A stretch of DNA of 64,000 bases from assembly GCA_008638375.1 (NCBI GenBank), contig CM018043.1, positions 44,564,333 through 44,628,332 of the forward strand, written 5' to 3'. The stretch comes from Nyssa sinensis. Taxonomy: Eukaryota; Streptophyta; Magnoliopsida; Cornales; Nyssaceae. The notes beneath the pieces were generated by a model that saw only the letters and a list, made by a program, of their open reading frames with translations, was not told the DNA's origin and ran no database searches. Position 1 is the first letter of the stretch; each line of letters opens with the position of its first letter. A program made the translations under genes and the position numbers. Shown piece by piece: positions 1 to 10,219 of this stretch.

Positions 1-180
1 GGTCTTATGCTCGTGCATACCACATGAAACTCCTTTAGATGCTTGTGAGGATTTTCACCTGCAAGGCTATGAAAAGTGGGCAAGAGATGTATTAGTCCAT
101 ATTTTAATTCAAAAATAGTAGTAGCATCTAAAGTAGGGAACGTTATGTATAAGGGTTGTTGATTCAAATCAGAGGCGGCA
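1..180 (-). pseudogene. Athila-like Ty3/gypsy gag, 5' part (continues off the left edge)
   Basis: Read on the minus strand, this stretch is open and gives a typical plant retrotransposon gag N-terminus: a DLNQQPL segment, then FELKYGLIHLLPTF and GENPHKHLKEFHVVC. This conserved motif order identifies the capsid-like gag of Athila-type Ty3/gypsy elements. Gag would build the cytoplasmic virus-like particle. The reading frame comes from the start codon at 4334 and is broken at 180/181 by the 4.1-kb LTR at 181-4300. The rest of gag-pol lies left of the window. The call rests on motif recognition, not on a search. Confidence 0.8.
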
Positions 181-3100
181 TGTCACGACCCGAAACCCAC
201 CCTATGCAGATCTCGCATCGCGACCGCCGCCTTCAGGCCCGGGAGCCTTAGGGCGAGGCTCACATACATAAGCAGCGGTATCGGATGGCAGTGCGACTCG
301 TGATTTGCGAAAGCGTAAAAAACTTTTTCTTTTCTTTTTCTTATTTTAATATTTCGCACATCCGTCCGGTATTGCTGCTCTTCGCATTGAAACACATGAT
401 TATACATTCAGAGCATAATAAAAACTTAAGGACTTTATAAATACAACATATTCGGTTGCCCCTTGGGGCTTAATACATAACCCAATGCTATCTTCTATTA
501 CAAAATTTACTACTAAAAGTTCATAGTGTTTCACAAAGAAACTGCTTAACAATCCTTTCGAAAACAGCCCGACTTATCATCCTCAAAATTGGTACTGCCT
601 TCAGTCACCTGAAAGGGAGGATCGGATAAAAATCATGTAAGCTAATCTAAACTTGTGAGTAATTTCAGTATTTTTCATGGGGTTTCAATTGGTAGTGGTT
701 TAGCACATGAGAGTTTGTAAAAACAATCACAACCAATTGCTCGTATACTTTGAACACAGAATATATGCATTCCTTTAAAACATAAAACTTGAAACATTTA
801 AAGTATTCAAGCTAAACATGTACTTCTTCAAATAAAGTATAGAAACTTCAAAACATGTAAATATGCATAGTAAAAATGAGGGTAAAACATGCTTCCATTT
901 TCAAACATAACATCTTATCACTTTCATTAATGGAATCTGTTTTGAACCAGACTCCCATTTTACTTTACGTGGAGATAACCTAACTGAACTGATCAGGAAC
1001 ATCTTCTTGGTCCTTAAAAGGTATGTAAGACTCACTTCCTAACAAAACAAATGGGGTTTCTCGAGATATCTGATGCCTGGGGGATTAGATCCTGCTACTT
1101 GGCATTTGACAGGTCAATTGAGTTCCGTACAACCCAAAATCCTGTTTATTTTACAGGGCAATTGAGTTTCGAAAAACCCAAAATCCTGTCTATGTGCTTA
1201 TGCACTGTTTATCTTGCATTTAAATACGTTTTCACATGACTATGTCAAGAGATACTTTTCATGAGCAATTTAAAACATCATGTTCATGACCATGATAAAA
1301 TCTTCGTATACTTGAAATAAGAAAAATCAGAATACTTTATATAATTTTGGCATTTTTACTTAGACATGCTGAAATATGTTTTAAGAAAACTGTAGTAGAA
1401 ACCATTTGTTGTGCATGTCACAATAGGGTTTATAAGAACAGAACCATTTAAAACTGAAATGATGTAAATACTGAAATTGAGATTCAAATACTTCATATCT
1501 TTTGAACTTGAAACCTTTTCAAATCCATAGAGTTAAATCTCCACTTCAAATATAGGGTTACTCACCTCGATCCTTAGGGTTAGTGCTAATAATGTGCTTT
1601 CCCACTTTCCTTGTAGTTCCTAAGAACAATTCATAAATAGTCTCATTAACTTCACATTCATTGTAATATCACCTATTGATTCTTCTTAACTTATGCTTAG
1701 ATCGTATTAAATCTTAAACAATTTATGAATATTCCATAAATTTCATGCGTACTTAATTTAACTCGTAATCTTAACCTATAACACAATTTAACGTGATAGG
1801 AATTAATTTCATTTTAAACTATACTCTTCTGGTAGCACCATTAATTTTAAGTTTGATTTATTTACTTAACATGTTTAAGTGTCGTGTCCTTCCGTATTTT
1901 ATTTCAAAATATGAACCTTACTACTTAGTTCAGTACATCGGGCAACATTCTAGTTTACAGTCACATAACTTATGCTATTCGTCAAATTTTATGTCTCTTC
2001 ATTATAAGTACCTCTTTTGGTCAAATAGACTCTACTATTGAGTGTGGAACGTCAAAGAAAGTCAATTTAGACCCTCTCGGACTTCCATTTGGCTTTAGGG
2101 GCACTAAGGACAAAATGGTAATTTTACCCCTTTACGTGTCTTTATTTTTTGGAGTCTCGTCTCACTACACGGACCTCACCATTTGTCTCAGAAGGTCCAA
2201 AATAGTAAGAACACACTAATAACTTGTCTAATTTGGACATCGGACCATTTCTTCATTATTTATTTTAATTAATTTAATTTATTTTTATTTAACGTATTTT
2301 ATATATAATATATATATTTTTGTGCGTTATTTTGGCATGGGATTGTGCCGTCCCAAACGGTTCGCACGCTTCATATACTCCTCTTGGTTTCCAGTTCAAT
2401 TCCCAGGGTGCACAACACCCTTTTATTTTTTTTTATTTTTTCTTTCATATGTTATATATATATATATATATATATATTTCTCATATTCATCACATCAGGC
2501 GCGTGTGTCCACGTGGTAAGGGTGGGGGTTTGGGCTTGTGAGGACCGGGGTTCAAGTCCAAGGGCGCGCGCCCCTCTTTTTTTCTGATTTTTCGTGGGCC
2601 AAACGGCGTTTAAGACCCTTAAACCTAGATAGGATATCCTATCTTCGTGTGAGTTATTTAATTTGGTCCAAAACGTGTAGCCAAACAGGTTGAATCGGGG
2701 TTTTAAAACCCTTAAGCCCCTAAACGATGTCGCTCAAATAATGCGGTGGCCACCTTTCTTCATAACACGTGTCCGAGTCAACACGCTTAACTCGAATCAA
2801 GTTGGCGAGTTGACTCATCGTCTTCTTCATCACCTAACCACTGTTGCCATAATTCCTGGTTTTCTTCTTCTTTAATTTCGTGAAGTTTGGTTCAATCAAA
2901 CCCTACTGTTTTCATTCTAAATCATTTTTGAGGCAATAAGGATTATTTTGGCATTTGTTTGAGAACTCAAAATGAGTTTAATAGTTGGATTCAAAACCTA
3001 CACCCCTTACTGTTTCTTGGTTGGTAAATGGCCATTCCTCCATAAAAGTTCATGCGGTTTGGCTTATTTTGATCCCCTGATCATGGAGGTTCATTTTTCA

Positions 3101-3735
3101 TTCCTTAGGGTTAGTTTAAACGTGGGGTTGGGAGGTTGGGTTTCAAACCTGAAACCTACAACACCAATTTTTAGGGCCTTTATTTGGTCTTCTTGATCAC
3201 GTACTAGGGTTTTTAACACTCTCTTGGAGCCTAGTCGAGGTTTCAATACACCAAACATGGTTTGGCTCGCATGACTTCAGACCTACTTCAAGCAAGGTCC
3301 TTACATGGCTGCTCTTTCTGGGTTTGATATTTTAGACTATTTTCATGGTCAATTTTCATGCTTGTTTCAGTTTAAACATATTTTAAACATTAAATATACA
3401 TAACAAAGCTTAAACTACTTACATACATGCAAAATATTTTAGAGAGAGAAAATACGGTTTATATATTCTCTCACATTTTTCTCTCGATTTCCTTCTCCTC
3501 TTTCTTCTTGCTTCCTTTTCCTTTGATTTCTTTCTTAAGGAGCAAGCATGCAGTGCATGCACTTGCTCTTGTAGCCATTCCACCGCCCTCTCTCTCTCTT
3601 CCAATCTCTTTCTCTCTATGACCTCATGAGCCTTCAAGCCTCACTTCTCATCAATTCCTTTTCATCCATTAAATTTTGTTTTTCAATCTTTCATCTTTTC
3701 ATTTAATTGTTGTTGATATTTGTAAGTTATAAATG

Positions 3736-3770
<35 letters not shown>

Positions 3771-4300
3771 ATATGGGACAGCACACAAACACACACTTGC
3801 ACCTTCACTAGGTGTTGCCGACACACCCATTTCCTCTTCAAACCTTCTTCTACTTTCCTTCATATTCCATTTCTTTTTTATAAATTTTATGTAGATATTT
3901 TGTATTTTATATGTATATTATATGTTCACACATACGAAGACACATGTAAACACACACACACACACACTGATTTACTATTTCTGCACACACATAATATATC
4001 TATACGCATATTCGTATGCATATATATATATATTTATTTCCATGTGTGTATACATATATATATATATACATACTTTAAACCATACACTCCAAACACACAC
4101 TTAGTGTGTGTATTTTTCTTATTATTTAATATACATATTATAATCATATGTATACACTATACACATACTTTAATGCATATAGATACATAATTAATTTGGT
4201 ATTCTTCGACTCTCGGTCTGTTTGTAGTAAATTTTTAACTACGGTTCATTTTCTCGTAATGCGTAACATATAACCCGATATTTTGGGTCAGGGTGTTACA
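181..4300. mobile_element. Nested 4.1-kb solo LTR (family C, copy 1)
   Basis: The element starts TGTCACGACCCG and ends GGGTCAGGGTGTTACA, the inverted TG...CA ends of an LTR. It is flanked by CGGCA (176-180) and TGGCA (4301-4305), a 4/5 match to a 5-bp target duplication. It splits an Athila gag reading frame. No gag or pol is inside, so it is a solo LTR of unusual length. Two more copies lie at 20611-24523 and 25158-28758. Inside are TA, GT and CA microsatellites (2453-2477, 3750-3770, 3949-3967 and others), and the long low-complexity ORFs there are artefacts. By analogy with Tekay/Del LTRs, whose ends read TGTAAC...GTGACA, the transcribed strand may be minus, but orientation is not proven. 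Confidence 0.82.
2493..2572 (+). other. tRNA-like Pol III A/B-box segment inside LTR family C
   Basis: Just after a TA microsatellite there is a short GC-rich block with a perfect Pol III B box, GGTTCAAGTCC. An A-box-like CACGTGGTAAG lies about 45 bases upstream. The homologous place in the copy at 25158-28758 (about 26,972-27,062) has TGGCACAGTGG and GGTTTCGAGTCC. This looks like a SINE or tRNA relic fixed in the LTR family. It is not a functional tRNA, because no cloverleaf can be folded from it. Confidence 0.4.
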
Positions 4301-4696
4301 TGGCAAGCTCTTTCAAAGTTCGATTTCTAGCCATGAATTCCTCCTTTTCTAAATCAGAATCGCTAGCAAATGAGGAATCAAGAGTTTGATCATTCTCTTC
4401 AGAATTTCTCCGAGCTTCCCTCTTTAACATGCACAAAGTTCTCTCTATTTATGGATCGCACTGCAAATCACCTTGATTAGAAGATCGAGTTACAGTCATA
4501 AACAATCAAGGAAACTCTAATAAACTATGAAAAACAGATCAGGAAAAATCTAGAGTAATGAAAATAAAAATAAAAACAAAAAATAAAATAAAATAATTCT
4601 ACACTAAAACTCTTTTTCTTTTTTTTTTCTTTCTTTTCGAAAATTTCAAGAACAAAATAAGGATCACAAGAAGCACAAAAATCAACTAGAATCACT
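4301..4696 (-). pseudogene. Athila-like gag start and 5' leader
   Basis: Beyond the nested LTR the gag reading frame resumes. The start codon is at 4332-4334 (minus strand) and opens with MARNRTLKEL, the usual N-terminus of Athila-type gag, then runs into the insertion point at 4301. Upstream of the start codon (4335-4696) is the untranslated leader between gag and the primer-binding site. Together with 1-180 this shows that the host element lay intact across the site before the family C LTR inserted. Confidence 0.75.
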
Positions 4697-4713
4697 CCCC
4701 GGCAATGGCGCCA
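4697..4713 (-). promoter_or_regulatory. Primer-binding site, tRNA-Asp type
   Basis: The minus strand reads TGGCGCCATTGCCGGGG five bases inside the LTR end. It is complementary, with one or two mismatches, to the 3' end of plant tRNA-Asp. It would prime minus-strand DNA synthesis. Its place directly after an LTR end fixes the element as minus-oriented and this LTR as its 5' LTR. Confidence 0.8.
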
Positions 4714-4718
4714 AAATT

Positions 4719-6158
4719 TGGTGTGTTGTCGCGAGCAACCCAAAAAATAAAACCTAAACTCCTAAAAATATATGTAGTAGTGGAGTAAGGATCGTTCCCA
4801 CGGAGAGTATCTAGCCTAGTTTTATGCTATGTGAACAAGGATGGGGGGTGAGTATAACGAAAACAATTTAAAAAAAAAAAAACAACTAAGGAACAATTCA
4901 AATTAAAGCATAGAATTCAATCAAAAGAACAAGCATTGGTCTAAGTCAACATCCACCATCGAAATTTTACAACTGATCATCAATGCAAGTATATATCAAT
5001 TCACACTTTGAATATTCACCGTTGGAATTATTTTCCTATATCTCCTTAATGACAATGAATTAGAAAACAAGCGATCTAATTAACCCTAACCACTAAACAA
5101 CCCAAGACAAGTGCTAAATTATTAATCTAGTAGCAGCCTTAAAAATTAGAAAGATCGATGAAACTAAACAACACAAGCACAAGCGGTTGTATTTAATTTA
5201 GTCGAGCGTTCTTCCTAAGATCTAATAATTTATGACGCAGCAAATCATTAAATCTTAGTTGCTTCACAAATTAGAGGGATCAAACAATTACGGATTTGAT
5301 AACTAACCTAGCAGTAGATTGCAACGAATAATAAACTAGTAGGCCTCCTAGTAATTAAACAAGACAATCATGAAAATAAGCACAGAAGAACATCCGATAC
5401 TAAATCATAAATTGAACAATAAAGACAAATTAGATCTCACAGTTTTATTGATTTTGAGGCTTCCGTTTCCTTCGACCAATTATAAAAGTTTAGCCACGCA
5501 GGGCCATGAAAACTCGAAGGAGAAATTAAAGAAGAGCAGAGAGAGAGCGAGGCATGCGTGTCTAATATGATCTTTCCTCCCCCTTTTACACATTAAAAAT
5601 CAGTCTTTGAAGCCTAATCAAACTCCTAAAGATATTCTAAATATTATCCTAAAATAAAAATATCCAAATCTAACTATAAAAAGGAAAATATTAAAAATAA
5701 AATAAAGTCCTAATATAATTAGGAAAGTGGTGTTTTCAGCTGGAAATTTCGTGCACCAAATCTGGAAACTTCCAAAAATAAATCACGTCGGGACCGCATA
5801 TTAGAATTTCGCACAGCTAAAAACGTTAGCAGTGCAGGTGCAGCAACTTCAAGACCAATTTTGACCTTGATGCAGTCAGAAGATCTCAAGACTCAAAACA
5901 TGAAAGTTGTAGAGATGTTGTTAAGATTTTCATAGCATCTTGAATCATCTCAATCGGAGCTCGGATGAGAGAGTTATGCCCAGATTACGAAGCAATGTGG
6001 AAATTGTCTAAAATCGCCCAATGAGCTTCGTTCTGCACTTAGCGCCTTCATTTGCATCCTAAATCAAAATATAAGAATAATGAGTACAATTAGGCACCAA
6101 ACATGTATAAAATACTAAATATTAATGGAGAAAAATATAACATTTTGCATTCTCATCA
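4719..6158 (-). mobile_element. Athila-like 5' LTR (family A, copy 1)
   Basis: On the minus strand it begins TGATGAGAATGCAAAA at 6158 and ends near ACAACACACCA at 4719. The whole 1.4 kb is recognisably the same sequence as 16561-17958 in inverse orientation, which defines both ends. It is followed on the minus strand by the tRNA-Asp-type primer site and gag, so it is the 5' LTR. The two copies differ at many positions and by small indels (1440 against 1398 bp), so they come from separate old insertions. The lone ORF inside it is not a gene. Confidence 0.85.
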
Positions 6159-6600
6159 GCAAATAACAATTTATTTTATCAAAGTAGGAAGCATATCATT
6201 CATAATAGTGAAACTTACATCCTTACAATAGTTTATTTCTCAATCATCATCCATGAACTTGTTTTGCCTATAATAGTGAAATTTACACATATTTATTATT
6301 GCAGAAACATTCTGTGAACACCAATACAATTTGAACTATCAAATTGTTGCATAAAACTTCTAAAGGACTGGCCAAAGAGATTTATTGAAGACAACTGACA
6401 TACAACCAATCAATTTAGCATTGTGGTGTTTAAAATGCTCATCTCCTGAAGAGGAGGATCCTTTTTTTTCACGGGGGGGGGGGGGGGGAGAGAGGATTGA
6501 ATCACTCAATAATCTTGCTAAAATAAAGTATGAACAGGAAAAAAGGTCTTGGTTCAAAAAATTTAGAGCCAACTCATTGAATTTTACTTGAATATATGAC
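6159..6600. other. Non-coding flank with a G homopolymer
   Basis: This is the outer flank of the Athila-like 5' LTR. It holds an uninterrupted run of 16 G (about 6473-6488) in AT-rich sequence. The two opposed short ORFs across the G run have no recognisable domain. I see no gene here. Confidence 0.5.
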
Positions 6601-6671
6601 TTGAAAAAAATTTAGAAAATGGCTAAAAATGGATTTGTGAGCTAGAGTGAATGACCCTGGATATTTTTATA

Positions 6672-6937
6672 TGGGTTAATGACCTATTAATTTGGATTTG
6701 AACTTATGTCTGCACCTAGTTAAACTAGGTTGCCTACGTATCCCAAGTGAAATCAAGTCAACTGTAGTTATCTAAAAAAGAAAATTTAAAATTTTTGGAA
6801 TGAATAATGGGTAAATGACCCATTACTTAAATTTTGGAATTTGAGAAGAAAAGAAATTAAAATGAATAATGAGTAAATGACTCATTACTCGTATTCTTTT
6901 GAAATTTAAGTTTTGAGTACAATAGGTTTATGACCCA
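6672..6937. repeat. Palindrome array 1 (4-5-4 dyads with compensatory changes)
   Basis: Two perfect dyads have 8-base arms around the same 5-base spacer AAATG. At 6805-6825 the arms are TAATGGGT/ACCCATTA; at 6867-6887 they are TAATGAGT/ACTCATTA. The G-to-A change in the left arm is matched by C-to-T in the right arm. Degenerate relatives lie near 6672-6690 and 6921-6939. The geometry matches the second array at 8780-9687. The role is unknown. Confidence 0.65.
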
Positions 6938-6959
6938 TTGATCTTAAAATTGGATAAAC

Positions 6960-7335
6960 AATTTTATTTGATAAGTAAATTAAAGATTCACTTTAAATAT
7001 GAAATTTAATCAATTAATTAGTAAATTAACTAATTAATTAACCATTAAATTTGACTTTAAATTTAGTGAATATAGGTCTAAAACAAACCCAATTCATATT
7101 TGTATTTTATTAACTGGGTTAAAAGACTCAAAAAATAAATTTATTTAATTAATTAATTAATCATTGAATTAGACTTTTTAATTTTATGAATATGGGTTTG
7201 AAACAAACCCAATTCATATTTGTATTTTTTAATGAAATCAAAATACTCCAAATATAAATTTAATTAACTAATTAATTTTTTATTGTACAGGACTTTTGAA
7301 TTTCATAGGCATGGGCTTGAAACAAACCCAATTGC
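6960..7335. repeat. About 120-bp tandem repeat, three units
   Basis: The block GAAACAAACCCAATT recurs at 7080, 7200 and 7319, each time preceded by a similar AT-rich stretch with TAATTAATTAAT and ATTTTATGAATATGGG-like sequence. The period is 119-120 bases over about three diverged units. Short tandem repeats like this are common in untranslated parts of Tat-type retrotransposons. Confidence 0.7.
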
Positions 7336-7535
7336 TGCCTAAATGAATTTTAAAATATTCCTAGAATTTAAAATACAGTTTACAACCATATGGTAATTGC
7401 AAAATAAATTGGACTCTACATGACTGCCATATGTGGTTAACCAAATATATCACATGGTCATAGACTTCAAGCGAGACTTTCAAAAAATTTTATTTAATTG
7501 AACTAGGGTTTAGGTTTACTTTTCATCCATTCTTT

Positions 7536-7841
7536 ATGCGCTTTTTCAAATTTTACGGCATCTGCCCTACCAACTTGAATGTTAATGGGTGGAGGCAACT
7601 GATGGCCTTCCTAGTCCTATCCTTTCAACACAAGGTAAAACCTAACTTGGACCTATTGAGGCGCAATATAGACCCTAAGAGGACGTCAAAAGGATTATAC
7701 TATATTTCCTTCCCGGTCCAATTTAAACCACTAACCTATGTACCTTCTTCTAATAAAACCTGGAAGAAATGGTTCTTCTTCGTCAAAGGAACTTGGGAAG
7801 ATGAGAATCATACCGGGCTTGATACTGGGGTAATCACTTGA
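7536..7841 (+). pseudogene. Retroelement ORF resembling the 'putative gypsy type transposon' domain
   Basis: This is a 101-residue open frame. Its pattern is NVNGWRQLMAFLVLSFQ, an aromatic-rich middle, then PSSNKTWKKWFFFVKGTWE. That matches the N-terminal domain found in extra ORFs of Tat-type plant retrotransposons (the family called putative gypsy type transposon domain, PF04195, recalled from memory). Its biochemical role is unknown. The usual proteins are several hundred residues long, so this one is broken, with a stop at 7839. The frame at 8072-8404 may be a later part of the same protein. It lies in a run of plus-strand retroelement relics. Confidence 0.6.
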
Positions 7842-8071
7842 ATTCCAAGCAAGACCGGTGAGATTCAATCCTTAGTCTTTTGTGATACGTAAGTACTTGC
7901 TTTCATCATTGAAGACTAATTATTTGTCTTTATATAATGGTTGCAACTCCGAATACCAAAGGTTACACTAGGCGAACCAAGGACAAGCAGACCAAACTTT
8001 GGAAGATCCTAAAGTCAAGCTTCCTATCTCATCAAAAAGTTCTGAGTTTAAAAAATTTGGTGAAGGTTTGA

Positions 8072-8404
8072 TTGATCAAGTCTCCAAATATGGATCTCCA
8101 TAAGCAAGTTCTGTTAAGGTTCCGACCCATCATAAAGAAGAGGGCAATTGTCGGGGAGCCCACAATTTCAATTTTTGCCAAGATGGTGGCCTTGGGTGAT
8201 GACTTCTCTTCAGAAAAGACGGTGTTTGAAGGGGCTATTCGAAATTCTGAGATTTTGCCCCCCACTATAGAGCTATCAGACTCTCTTGTGACTCTAAACA
8301 CTAACATAGTTGGGACCTCTATTCCCACTTCATCACAAAGGGGAAAAGAAATTTCTTCCCCCATTCAGAGGGAGACGTCTCAGGTCGATCACTATAGAGA
8401 ATGA
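8072..8404 (+). pseudogene. Possible downstream part of the retroelement extra ORF
   Basis: An open frame of 110 residues follows the domain ORF at 7536-7841 after 230 non-coding bases that include a GTAAGT near 7889. The product is hydrophilic (IIKKRAIVGEP..., Ser/Thr-rich C-terminus) and I do not recognise it. Position and strand suggest the distal part of the same retroelement ORF, split by decay or an intron. The overlapping opposite-strand ORF of similar length is taken as its shadow. Confidence 0.3.
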
Positions 8405-8567
8405 CCCCACATTGTCTTCTATCGATGATGAATTGAGGCTAGCCTAGGATCTTAGCTGGAACAACATGTACATATTTGTATCAAAAGAAATCTGACAATA
8501 AAAAAAGAGGTCCACTAAAAAAAACACTTCAACATGTTTTTGTTAAGGTAAAAATCATGGCTAGGTG

Positions 8568-10085
8568 TTACAATAAAACAAAGAAAAATATAAAGTGAAG
8601 AAAATGTGGAGTGGGAAGTTAAATTAACCATTCATACTTGGAAGCTTAGAAGCAACCTCCACACCCACATAGCCCCACTTTCAAAACAAAAACTGCTCCT
8701 TTCCTATAGAAGTTTGTCTCCACCTTGCCTTTAACTCTTTTAATTGGTTGTTGCAAGAAACTTATCCAAGACCAAATAAGAGTCTCTGACTCTTAAAAAG
8801 AAAGTTGGATTCTCTCTCGACAAATTCTTATAGGAAACTCCAAAATGAAAACTAAAGAGTTTCTAACTCTTTAAAATTGTTGCAAACGAAAAGCAAAGAG
8901 TCTCTAACTCTTTAAGGTTGCTGCCAAAAATGGAGTCTCTGACTCCCTCTTAAGTTCCAACCAAACCACGATAGAGTGTCTGACTCCCACTCATAAATGG
9001 AGTTTCCTTCTTCTACTGCAAAAAAGAATCCTCTAACTCCTTTCCAATAGAGTTTCTAACTCCATCAAAGCAATTTATTATTTTTTAGACAATTAGACAT
9101 GTCATATTTTAAAATTTATGCATATGAATCAGGAACATCACATTAATACAAAGCATCCAAATTCTTTTTCGCATGAAATGGATCATTTGGTCTCTTGAAA
9201 TGTAGTGGCTATCCACGTATAGAGGACAAAGTTGTACATGAGTCTTATATACATAAGGAGTCTTTAATTCCTCTTGTGTAACAATTTTGGAGTCTTTAAT
9301 TCCATAAGTCTCATATACATACAAGGAAAGATGTTAAGCAAGATGCCATTATGGAATTTTGAGTCATTAACTCAAGTTAAACTCTTTGCATGAGTGTAAT
9401 AAAATACATATAGTAAAGAGTCCTACCCTTTATAAATTGTGTGACAAGACATCTAAATAAATTAGAAAATAAATTTGTCCACTAGAAAAACTATCTCTTA
9501 TTTAACGGCACAATGTTGTAGTTCATTTAGGAGTCTTTAACTCCTCTAATTCAAGGAAAAATAGGTAGGACACTGCAATAAAGGAAAACCTAAATCATTC
9601 CAACTCATTTGAGAGTCTTTTACTCTTTTCATGTTAATTGAAATAAAAGAATTCTTGACTCTTTAAAATTTTATGAGTTGTTAACTCAATAAAGGTGGTA
9701 AGCCCATAAACAGACACCCCAGTAGATGATGACACATGGAAGCTCAGTTTGGAGTTGCAAATCTTGAAGTTCTTAGCTTAGAGTTGTTCTAGACATTCCG
9801 ATCTTGGTAGCTCAAACCTTCCAAGTTCCAATAACAAAGAAATAATCCAATAAGGAAACTGGAAACTATGAGATTGATATGAATCCCTATTTTCTCGGGG
9901 AGGATCTTAACCATAAGGAAACTCATTGCCTATAAAAAAGGGAGACCTTAACCTAAACAGGTACATTCATTTTTCCCCACACACATTATATCAGTTCTTT
10001 TTCGAGTTACTGACTTTATCATCAGAGGCTTATTCGCCAAACCTCCTTCAGTGACCCCCTAATTGTCTTTTTGTAGCTACCTTGG
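8568..10085 (+). mobile_element. Probable Tat-like LTR and leader (boundaries approximate)
   Basis: The sequence directly upstream of a plus-strand Tat gag start (10151) has the look of an LTR. It contains the palindrome array at 8780-9687 and, near its 3' side, GAGTTACTGACTTTATCATC and GCCAAACCTCCTTCAGTGAC, which resemble the R/U5 motif common in Tat-type LTRs. TGTTACAATAAAAC at 8568 is a possible left end and GTAGCTACCTTGGCA near 10,070 a possible right end. No matching second LTR is in the window, so the ends are guesses. Confidence 0.4.
8780..9687. repeat. Palindrome array 2: GAGT-N5-ACTC, ten perfect copies
   Basis: Perfect 4-5-4 dyads start at 8780, 8857, 8898, 8933, 8974, 9050, 9361, 9531, 9613 and 9675. 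The spacer is CTCTG, TTCTA, CTCTA, GTCTG, CATTA, CTTTA, CTTTT or TGTTA. Near-perfect copies (GAGT-CTTTA-ATTC) start at 9258 and 9290. Spacing is irregular, so this is not a simple tandem repeat. Chance expectation for the 8 fixed bases in 900 bp is about 0.01. It lies in a likely LTR upstream region. Confidence 0.8.
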
Positions 10086-10150
10086 CAGAAGATCTCGACT
10101 GTTGATCACCTAATAGAGAATAAAGTTTCTTTATAAAAACAAAGATATTA

Positions 10151-10219
10151 ATGGCTCGTAGATTACGCCCAATACAACATAACCAACTAGCTCTAGCTCT
10201 GGCACCTGCCTAGGGAGGT
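10151..10219 (+). pseudogene. Tat-like gag start
   Basis: The frame starts MARRLRPIQHN, close to the MAPNLRPRRN start of the minus-strand Tat-like gag at 30518. It has an early stop and is interrupted after 69 bases by the LTR at 10220. The gag continues after that LTR at 13675. Confidence 0.6.

Noticed and set aside
2493..2572. Functional tRNA gene
   Set aside because: B box present but no acceptor stem, anticodon arm or mature length.
3753..4190. 145-codon Cys/His/Tyr/Ile-rich ORF
   Set aside because: Translation of GT, CA and TA microsatellites inside an LTR; no domain.
6385..6591. Opposed ORFs across the poly-G run
   Set aside because: They depend on a homopolymer of uncertain length and have no domain.
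8780..9687. CRISPR-like array
   Set aside because: Repeats are 13-base dyads with irregular intervals in a plant retroelement, with no cas genes.
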